Origin: an uncultured Collinsella sp.
GTDB taxonomy: Bacteria; Actinomycetota; Coriobacteriia; Coriobacteriales; Coriobacteriaceae
NCBI GenBank assembly: GCA_900542965.1
Contig: UQPY01000044.1
Location: 1-14,921 of the forward strand
Direction: 5' to 3'
Length of the DNA: 14,921 bases
Both the position numbers and the translations under genes were made by a program. Positions 1-5,219 of this stretch are shown in pieces; position 1 is the first letter of the stretch; every line of letters begins with the position of its first letter. A model generated the notes under the pieces. It ran no database searches. It was not told the DNA's origin and saw only the letters and a program-made list of their open reading frames with translations.

Positions 1-105
1 GTGGATTACATTGCGAGCATGACGGACGGTTATTTCTGCGAACTGACGAGCAAGCTGTTCCCTGGTCTGGAGTTTCCGCACCGTACCTATATTAACGAAC
101 GGTAG
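1..105 (+). CDS. dgt: C-terminal end of a dGTPase / HD-domain dNTP triphosphohydrolase (partial)
   Basis: An open frame enters from the left edge and stops with TAG at 103-105, giving 34 residues. The peptide contains DYIASMTDGY followed by a short helix with KLF, which resembles the C-terminal helix of bacterial deoxyguanosinetriphosphate triphosphohydrolases (usually DYIAGMTDRYA...LF). Such enzymes cleave dGTP or other dNTPs to the nucleoside and tripolyphosphate. The catalytic HD motif would lie upstream, outside the window, so activity cannot be judged. The GTG at position 1 is an internal codon, not a start. The final codons overlap a LexA-type operator for the next gene. The family call rests on a short motif and is moderate. 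Confidence 0.65.
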   Translation: MDYIASMTDGYFCELTSKLFPGLEFPHRTYINER

Positions 106-109
106 TTCG
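96..109. promoter_or_regulatory. Perfect Gram-positive LexA (SOS) box upstream of rarA
   Basis: The bases read CGAAC-GGTA-GTTCG, an exact match to the CGAACNNNNGTTCG operator described for DinR/LexA of Bacillus and many actinobacteria. The dyad is 6+6 when the flanking A and T are included (95-110). It overlaps the last codons and stop of the dGTPase-like gene. It lies 11 bases before a TATACT -10-like element, where bound LexA would cover the -35 region. SOS control of rarA is inferred. Confidence 0.7.
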
Positions 110-120
110 TATATATTCGG

Positions 121-126
121 TATACT
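121..126 (+). promoter_or_regulatory. Probable -10 element (TATACT) of the rarA promoter
   Basis: TATACT matches the TATAAT consensus at five of six positions and lies 40 bases before the chosen rarA start. No good -35 is present at 16-18 bp spacing; that region (97-104) is occupied by the LexA box. The expected RNA start is near 132-134. Confidence 0.45.
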
Positions 127-166
127 GGTTAGTTGAAAACGTTTTTGATTGATGCACGGGATGGCT

Positions 167-1516
167 ATGGACGACCTTTTTTCTGCCTCGACGCGCGAGC
201 GTTCCTTTAAAAATGCGCCGCTCGCGGTGCGCATGCGACCCAATTCGCTCGATGAGTACGTGGGCCAGCAAAAGGCCGTCGGTAAGGGCTCATGGTTGCG
301 TGCCGCGATCGAGCACGACGTGCTTTCGAGCGTGATTCTGTACGGGCCGGCCGGTACGGGTAAGACGACACTGGCCCACATTATCGCCAACCATACCAAG
401 AGCGAGTTTGTCGAGGTCAGCGCTGTGACGGGCACCGTGAAGGACTTGCGCCGCGTGATTGATGAGGCCAAGACGCGCCTGAATACGTACGACCGCCGCA
501 CCATTCTATTCATCGATGAGATTCACCGCTTCTCTAAGTCGCAGCAGGATGCCCTGCTGCATGCAGTTGAGAACCGTACCGTCATTATGATTGGCGCTAC
601 GACGGAGAACCCGTACTTCGAGGTCAACTCGGCACTGCTCTCACGTGGTCGCGTCGTGGAGCTTGAGCATCTGAAGGATGAGGATATCGCCACGCTTATT
701 GAACGTGCGCTTGAGGCACCGCAGGGCTTGAACGGTAAGTTCTCGGCCGATGAGGATACGGTCAAGACCATCTGCACGCTGGCAGCGGGTGACGCTCGCT
801 CGGCGCTCACGACGCTCGAGCTTGCGAGCGAGATTGCCGTCACGCGTCCCGATACCGAGGGAACGCCAGCGCCCGCGGCGGGGGAGCGCTATCCCATCAC
901 CGTGGATGACGTGAAGATCGCCAACCCGCGTCGCGGCTTTACATACGACAAAAACGGCGACATGCACTACGACATCATCAGTGCGTTTATTAAGTCTATG
1001 CGCGGTAGTGACCCCGATGCCACGATCTATTGGCTCGCGCGCATGATCGATGCTGGGGAGGATCCTAAGTTTATCGCTCGCCGTATTATGATTCACGCTT
1101 CTGAGGATGTTGGCAACGCCGACCCGCAGGCGCTTTTGGTGGCGCATGCCGCGTTTAAGTCTGCTGAGGTCATTGGCTATCCCGAGTGCCGCATTAACCT
1201 TGCTCAGGCTGCACTCTATGTGTGCTTGGCGCCTAAGTCAAACGCATGTGAGGCCTCGATTGACGCGGCGTTGGCCGATATTCATAGCAGCGGTTTACGT
1301 GAGGTGCCGAGTTATTTGCGCGATCGTCATCGCCCAGGTAGCTACGAATACGGTGTATATAAGTATCCGCATGATTATCCCGAAGGCTGGGTCGATCAGC
1401 GCTATTTGCCCGAAGGCTTGGAACGCGGTGCATTTTGGCAGCCTGCCGGCCGCGGTTGGGAAGAATGGCGCGTAGAGCAAAGTGAACGCGACCGCAGCGG
1501 GAATGCACCGAAGTAG
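167..1516 (+). CDS. rarA: Replication-associated recombination protein A (RarA/MgsA, AAA+ ATPase)
   Basis: RarA is a clamp-loader-like AAA+ ATPase that acts at stalled or gapped replication forks in the cytoplasm. From the start used here (449 residues, typical for the family) the N-terminus reads DDLFSAS...APLAVRMRP, as in other RarA proteins. Walker A GPAGTGKTT is at about 60-68, Walker B ILFIDEIHRF at 113-122, the sensor-1 segment GATTEN at 143-148, followed by the LLSRGRV arginine stretch. The C-terminal tetramerisation part ends with the family's YPEGWVDQRYLPEG. Start codons also exist at 149 (TTG), 152 and 161 (ATG). The one at 167 has a weak GGGATGG ribosome site and fits homologues best, but 161 or 152 remain possible. 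A LexA box upstream suggests DNA-damage induction. Confidence 0.95.
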   Translation: MDDLFSASTRERSFKNAPLAVRMRPNSLDEYVGQQKAVGKGSWLRAAIEHDVLSSVILYGPAGTGKTTLAHIIANHTKSEFVEVSAVTGTVKDLRRVIDEAKTRLNTYDRRTILFIDEIHRFSKSQQDALLHAVENRTVIMIGATTENPYFEVNSALLSRGRVVELEHLKDEDIATLIERALEAPQGLNGKFSADEDTVKTICTLAAGDARSALTTLELASEIAVTRPDTEGTPAPAAGERYPITVDDVKIANPRRGFTYDKNGDMHYDIISAFIKSMRGSDPDATIYWLARMIDAGEDPKFIARRIMIHASEDVGNADPQALLVAHAAFKSAEVIGYPECRINLAQAALYVCLAPKSNACEASIDAALADIHSSGLREVPSYLRDRHRPGSYEYGVYKYPHDYPEGWVDQRYLPEGLERGAFWQPAGRGWEEWRVEQSERDRSGNAPK

Positions 1517-1616
1517 CTGCTGATAATTTTGTCCCACGTTGCTGCTCATGGCATGTTCGGTCCCCTTTGGGGTACCATGGAAACCGTCTGTATATCGATT
1601 CCTTTGGGAGGCTTGT

Positions 1617-2210
1617 ATGAGTCCCATTCAAATCGCTCTGCTGCTGCTCGCTGTTGCCGGCGTGTGGGCCATCGTTGAGCTCGCGCTTACCCTGCGCAAG
1701 ACCCGTACCGTTGTCGACTCGCTCGATAAGACCGTTAACGACCTCAACAACACCATCGCCGAGGCTCAGCCTGTGGTGGCAAAGCTCGATGGCGCTGTCG
1801 ATGAGCTTACGCCTGCGCTTGCCCAGATGGAGCCGCTGCTTAAGTCGAGCAAGACGGCAGTTGATGCCCTTACCTCCAATCTCGTAGAGGTCGAAGCCGT
1901 GGTTCGCGACATTTCTGAGGTCACCGGTAGCATGGCCGAGGCCAGCAATGCTGTGTCGAGCGTGACCGACTCTGCCGCCGGTGCTGTGCAGAAGCTCTTC
2001 AATAAGGTGAAGGCTCCTGCAGCTGAAGCCGAGCGCAAGCTTTCCGCTGCCGCCGAAGAAGCCGAGCAGCCGACCGAGCGCGTCTTGATTGGCAAGGCGG
2101 AGGACGAGGCCGCCGATGGCGCAGATGTGGCTCAGAAGTCTGCATCCAAGCGGGCTCAGTATTACACCTATACACCCTCCGAGACCTCTGAGGAGTCCTG
2201 CGATGAGTAG
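1617..2210 (+). CDS. DUF948 membrane-anchored coiled-coil protein (YtxG-like general stress protein)
   Basis: The 197-residue product has one N-terminal membrane helix (about residues 4-22, IALLLLAVAGVWAIVELAL) followed by a long Ala/Val/Leu-rich coiled coil with heptad-like spacing (about 28-125) and an Ala/Glu-rich tail. This is the DUF948 architecture. Its Bacillus member YtxG belongs to the SigB general stress regulon; the biochemical function is unknown. The ATG at 1617 was chosen because GGGAGG (1606-1611) lies five bases upstream. The open frame extends further upstream without support. The gene's end overlaps the anti-sigma gene by 8 bases, so the two are translationally coupled. Being first in a sigma-factor operon suggests a stress role or a membrane input, which is inference. 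Confidence 0.8.
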   Translation: MSPIQIALLLLAVAGVWAIVELALTLRKTRTVVDSLDKTVNDLNNTIAEAQPVVAKLDGAVDELTPALAQMEPLLKSSKTAVDALTSNLVEVEAVVRDISEVTGSMAEASNAVSSVTDSAAGAVQKLFNKVKAPAAEAERKLSAAAEEAEQPTERVLIGKAEDEAADGADVAQKSASKRAQYYTYTPSETSEESCDE

Positions 2211-2580
2211 CGAAGCAGCCTGCCCCATCACGCTGACCGTTGCCGGCGACCCGCGTCTCGCTCGCCTTGTGCGCATGACGGCAGCCAACGTTGGTGCCCT
2301 GTGTTCCATGTCTGTCGATCGCATCGAGGACATCCGCATGGCTGCCGAGGAAGCCTTTATCTTTGGCTGCACGGCTGTTGATTCCGACGACATCTCAATC
2401 AAATTCGATGTCGATGAATCTCACGTTGGCATGACCTTTACCTTTGGCGATCAGGCCACCGTCGACGAGGATGACCAGGCTGCTGTTTATGCCGAGCTTA
2501 TTTTGGCGAGCGTGTGCGACTCCTACGAAAAGACTGCGGCGCCCCTGACGCTTTCCCTCGACCTCAAGGCGGATATTTAA
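2203..2580 (+). CDS. Degenerate RsbW/SpoIIAB-type anti-sigma factor
   Basis: A 125-residue protein directly before a SigB/SigF-type sigma gene. The central helix IEDIRMAAEEAF (41-52) matches the RsbW segment IEDMKIAVSEAVTN, and the late YAELILASVCDSYE resembles the family's C-terminal helix. RsbW proteins sequester their sigma factor and phosphorylate an RsbV antagonist. Here the N-box asparagine that coordinates Mg-ATP is replaced by Phe54, the DxGxG (G1) loop is not visible, and the protein is shorter than usual (about 140-160). It may still bind sigma but probably does not act as a kinase. The ATG at 2203 overlaps the previous stop and has AGGAG at 2191-2195. Family assignment is helped by context. 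Confidence 0.7.
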   Translation: MSSEAACPITLTVAGDPRLARLVRMTAANVGALCSMSVDRIEDIRMAAEEAFIFGCTAVDSDDISIKFDVDESHVGMTFTFGDQATVDEDDQAAVYAELILASVCDSYEKTAAPLTLSLDLKADI

Positions 2581-2581
2581 T

Positions 2582-3373
2582 ATGACCGAACGTTCCCGGA
2601 GCGGCAAGACCGCTTGGGACAAGGAGAAAACCCGCGAGCTGTTTCGTCGCTACAAGGAGACCGGTGATCCGGACGCCCGCGAACAGCTCGTCATGTCCCA
2701 TATGAACCTGGTAAGGTTTCTTGCCAACAAATTTAAGAATCGCGGCGAGCCGCTCGACGACCTCATGCAGGTCGGCTATCTGGGTTTGCTCAAGGCTATC
2801 GACCGCTTTGACCCCGAGCGCGGACTCGAGTTCACGACGTTTGCGACACCCACTATCCTGGGCGAGATCAAACGCCATTTCCGCGACAAGGGCTGGAGCG
2901 TGCGCGTACCGCGTCGTCTGCAGGAACTCTCGGCCAAGGTCAACCAGGCTACTGACAAACTTACCAACGAGCTGCAGCGTTCGCCCAAGGTTGAGGAGAT
3001 CGCTGAGTATCTAGATGTGACTGTCGATGAGGTCCTCGAGGCTATGGAATCGTCTTCGGCCTATACCTCGGTGCCCATCGAGGCTCCTGGTGCGTCCGAT
3101 TCCGACGATGCGCCCTCGATTCTCGACCGTTACGCCGACGATGACAACGAGCTCGACTTTACCGATGACCGCCTGGTGATCGAGGAAGCCATCCGCGATT
3201 TCTCGCCGCGCGAGCGCGAGGTGATCGAGCTGCGCTTTGTGAAGGGCATGACCCAGATCGAGATTGCCAAGAAGCTGGGCATCTCGCAGGTGCAGGTCTC
3301 GCGTCTGCTGCGCCGCACGCTTAAGAAGATTCAGGACAAGATCGACCCCGACGGAGTGATGATTCGTTCATGA
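2582..3373 (+). CDS. SigB/SigF/SigG-family alternative sigma factor
   Basis: A 263-residue sigma-70 family (group 3) factor that directs RNA polymerase to alternative promoters. Region 2 spans about 36-106, with the core-binding DDLMQVGYLGLLKAIDRFDP and the DNA-melting/-10 reading part FTTFATPTILGEIKRHFRD. Region 3 follows (VPRRLQEL, 109-116, to about 165). An acidic linker (172-197) precedes region 4. Region 4.2 is a helix-turn-helix, MTQIEIAKKLGISQVQVSRLL (223-243). The length and the FATPTILGEIKR signature are typical of SigB/SigF proteins. The gene starts one base after the anti-sigma stop, with AAGGCGGA as ribosome site, and its stop overlaps the next start (ATGA). Whether it serves general stress or another response cannot be read from sequence. 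Confidence 0.92.
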   Translation: MTERSRSGKTAWDKEKTRELFRRYKETGDPDAREQLVMSHMNLVRFLANKFKNRGEPLDDLMQVGYLGLLKAIDRFDPERGLEFTTFATPTILGEIKRHFRDKGWSVRVPRRLQELSAKVNQATDKLTNELQRSPKVEEIAEYLDVTVDEVLEAMESSSAYTSVPIEAPGASDSDDAPSILDRYADDDNELDFTDDRLVIEEAIRDFSPREREVIELRFVKGMTQIEIAKKLGISQVQVSRLLRRTLKKIQDKIDPDGVMIRS

Positions 3374-4779
3374 GTGAGCACCCCCAACAAACCGATCGCG
3401 TGCTGCGCGACACCCGCGTTCTGACGCTGCGCATTTGGGCTGTTGTCGGCTGCATTGTTATTGCTGCTGTCATCTTTAACCTTATGGGCATCCTGGCACC
3501 GGTTATTGAGTTTCTTGCCGTTGGCTCCATCATTGCTTTTGTGATGTCCCCGATCACCAACTGGCTCGAGCACCATGGCGTGAATCGCGGCATCGGTTCG
3601 CTTATTGCGCTAATTGTTGTTGTTGCCGTGCTCGTCGGTGTCGTTTGCATCTTGTCGCCGATTCTCTTTGGTCAGATCATGGAAGTCCTGAGCCGCCTGC
3701 CCGAGCAGCTTCGTGTTGCGGGTGGCGATCTCAACGAGATGATCTCGCATGCCAAGACGCTCAACAACACGCCGCTCAAGGAGTATTTGGACGATAATCT
3801 TTCGTCGCTGGTTGCCGTGGCATCGAAGTATGTGTCTCAGATCGCTGCCGAGCTTGGCCGCGGTGTGTTCCCGCTCATCACCAATACGGCTTCGCAGTTG
3901 TTCGTTATCTTCCTTGGTCTGGTGCTTGCGTACTGGATGGCCTGCGACTACCCTCGCATGCACCACGAGATTTGCACCATCATCGGTCAGGAGAAGGAGA
4001 CCTCGTACCGCTTTATGGTCGCCATCCTTTCTCGCTCTGTCGGCGGCTACATGCGCGGTATGGTCGTGACGTCCATCTGCGGTGGTTTCCTCGCCTTTAT
4101 CGGTTTTATGATCATCGGCCATCCGTATGCGGCGCTCATGGCTATCTTTACCGGCATCATGCATTTGGTTCCGGTCGTCGGTCCTTGGGTGAGCGCAGCA
4201 ATCGCCACGGTGCTCGGTTTCATGTTCAGCCCCATGTTGGCGTTATGGACGCTCATCGTGACGATGGTCGCGCAAAACGTCACCGACAACGTGATTTCTC
4301 CTAAGGTCATGCAGAGCTCGGTGCAGGTGCATCCCATCATGAGCCTCACGGCGCTCGTTATTGGCTCGGCACTCATGGGCCCCATCGGCATGATTATTGC
4401 CATCCCGCTTTGTGCGGCCCTCAAGGGTATCTTCGTGTACTACTTCGAGAATGAGACCGGCCGCCAGCTTGTGGCCTATGACGGTGCCGTGTTTAAGGGC
4501 ACGCCGTACCGCGATGCCGATGGCAACCCGGTCGCCGCCTACGACGCGCTCGGCGACGACACCTTCATCTATGAGTCCGAGCTCATCGGTAACGAGACTG
4601 CGCCCGAGGCCCAGGCGATGCCTAAGCCCGAGTTCGATAATCCCTGGATCAAGCTCTCGGGTTTGCAACCCGATTCCACGGGCTTCTTCAAGAACCCCTT
4701 TGCCAAGGATGACGATTCCAACACGGACGACACCAAAACCGGCATCGACGGCTCCATGGACGATTCGGATTCTAAATAG
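3370..4779 (+). CDS. AI-2E family transporter (PerM/YdbI-like integral membrane protein)
   Basis: A 469-residue multi-pass membrane protein. Hydrophobic segments lie near 22-42, 43-60, 75-98 and 170-190, then a cluster from about 220 to 360 containing the conserved HLVPVVGPW and DNVISPKVMQ. This is the order seen in the AI-2E transporter family (TqsA, PerM, YdbI). Members export small molecules or ions, including AI-2 and in some cases Na+/H+ exchange; the substrate here is unknown. A soluble loop (about 105-165) separates helices 3 and 4, as expected. The C-terminal 100 residues are hydrophilic and strongly acidic at the end (repeated Asp/Ser), which is longer than usual. Its ATG overlaps the sigma stop by 4 bases, making it the operon's last gene. 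Confidence 0.88.
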   Translation: MSEHPQQTDRVLRDTRVLTLRIWAVVGCIVIAAVIFNLMGILAPVIEFLAVGSIIAFVMSPITNWLEHHGVNRGIGSLIALIVVVAVLVGVVCILSPILFGQIMEVLSRLPEQLRVAGGDLNEMISHAKTLNNTPLKEYLDDNLSSLVAVASKYVSQIAAELGRGVFPLITNTASQLFVIFLGLVLAYWMACDYPRMHHEICTIIGQEKETSYRFMVAILSRSVGGYMRGMVVTSICGGFLAFIGFMIIGHPYAALMAIFTGIMHLVPVVGPWVSAAIATVLGFMFSPMLALWTLIVTMVAQNVTDNVISPKVMQSSVQVHPIMSLTALVIGSALMGPIGMIIAIPLCAALKGIFVYYFENETGRQLVAYDGAVFKGTPYRDADGNPVAAYDALGDDTFIYESELIGNETAPEAQAMPKPEFDNPWIKLSGLQPDSTGFFKNPFAKDDDSNTDDTKTGIDGSMDDSDSK

Positions 4780-4785
4780 GTTCTA

Positions 4786-5025
4786 TTAACGTTTCTTGAA
4801 GTTGTAAATGACAAGAAACGCGACCAAAGCGATTGATAAGGGGCCGGCTACATAGAAAAAGAGAACGTCAATTGCGCGTAGAGTGTAATAAGCCTTATCG
4901 CCGGACATTACTGCATACAATACGTAGCCAAATGCTGGTTGGTTTACGTACCAGCAGGAGAAGGCCAAGAGCGCTAAAAGTGCTAGTACCAGAAGTGCAT
5001 TCAGGACAAATCGTTTACTTTTCAA
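4786..5025 (-). CDS. Small two-helix membrane protein of unknown function
   Basis: A 79-residue protein not recognised as any family. It starts with a basic MKSKR, followed by a hydrophobic helix rich in Leu/Ala (about 8-28), a tyrosine-rich middle (33-50), a second helix (about 53-74) and a basic tail (KKR). Both ends probably face the cytoplasm. The start is TTG at 5025; it is well supported by AAGGAG six bases upstream and a likely promoter at 5052-5080. The gene is visibly A+T-richer than its neighbours and converges on the sigma-factor operon with six bases between the stops. The isolated position and composition hint at a lineage-specific or acquired gene. Coding status is likely given the ribosome site and the coherent membrane protein. 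Confidence 0.65.
   Translation of the reverse strand: MKSKRFVLNALLVLALLALLAFSCWYVNQPAFGYVLYAVMSGDKAYYTLRAIDVLFFYVAGPLSIALVAFLVIYNFKKR
4790..4820. repeat. Inverted repeat (9 bp arms) at the 3' end of the small membrane gene
   Basis: CGTTTCTTG at 4790-4798 is exactly complementary to CAAGAAACG at 4812-4820, with a 13-base loop. It lies inside the last codons of the minus-strand gene and just downstream of the AI-2E stop. Neither strand has a U-tract after it, so it is not a standard terminator; it may act as a 3' end stabiliser or be chance. Confidence 0.4.
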
Positions 5026-5051
5026 CGATCGCTCCTTCCGGGTGACTCTTA

Positions 5052-5080
5052 TATGTAATTCTACAGCAGTCCTTTTTCAA
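5052..5080 (-). promoter_or_regulatory. Possible promoter of the small membrane gene
   Basis: On the minus strand TTGAAA (5080-5075) is separated by 17 bases from TACATA (5057-5052). The -35 matches five of six consensus bases; the -10 is weak (three of six). The implied RNA start near 5045 would leave a 20-base leader that includes the GGAAGGAG ribosome site. Confidence 0.4.
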
Positions 5081-5117
5081 AGGATCGCACAGTACTGAAT
5101 AACGTGCACTTTCGCTG

Positions 5118-5147
5118 GAGGGTCGCTGTTTGGCGGCCCTCTTTTTT
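5118..5147 (+). terminator. Rho-independent terminator upstream of alaS
   Basis: GAGGGTCGC (5118-5126) pairs with GCGGCCCTC (5133-5141) over nine positions including one G-U, with loop TGTTTG, followed by six T (5142-5147). It works in the plus direction only. It is the first clear plus-strand terminator after the sigma-factor operon, 338 bases past its last stop. Confidence 0.8.
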
Positions 5148-5173
5148 GCATGGGCGCGGCGGGATGGTAATAT
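5145..5173 (+). promoter_or_regulatory. Possible alaS promoter
   Basis: TAATAT at 5168-5173, preceded by TG one base earlier (extended -10), has TTTGCA at 5145-5150 with 17-base spacing. The match is modest (four of six each). The -35 would overlap the end of the preceding terminator's T-tract. No T-box specifier or antiterminator signature is visible in the leader. Confidence 0.35.
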
Positions 5174-5219
5174 CGTTACGTTTGAACTGTTTCGATGTGA
5201 AACCGAGGAGATTCCCTCT

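Noticed and set aside
136..145. AAAACGTTTT palindrome between the rarA -10 and start
   Set aside because: A 10-base A/T-rich palindrome can arise by chance and no second copy was seen in other promoter regions of the window.
1559..1576. GGT-CCCC-TTT-GGGG-T-ACC hairpin after rarA
   Set aside because: Stem short and bulged, with no T-tract; not convincing as a terminator or operator.
1233..2402. 389-codon minus-strand frame across rarA, DUF948 and the anti-sigma gene
   Set aside because: It crosses three well-supported plus-strand genes and shows no recognisable domain.
5040..5219. T-box or riboswitch leader for alaS
   Set aside because: No AGGGUGGNACCGCG-like antiterminator sequence or specifier loop is visible; only a simple terminator and a weak promoter were found.
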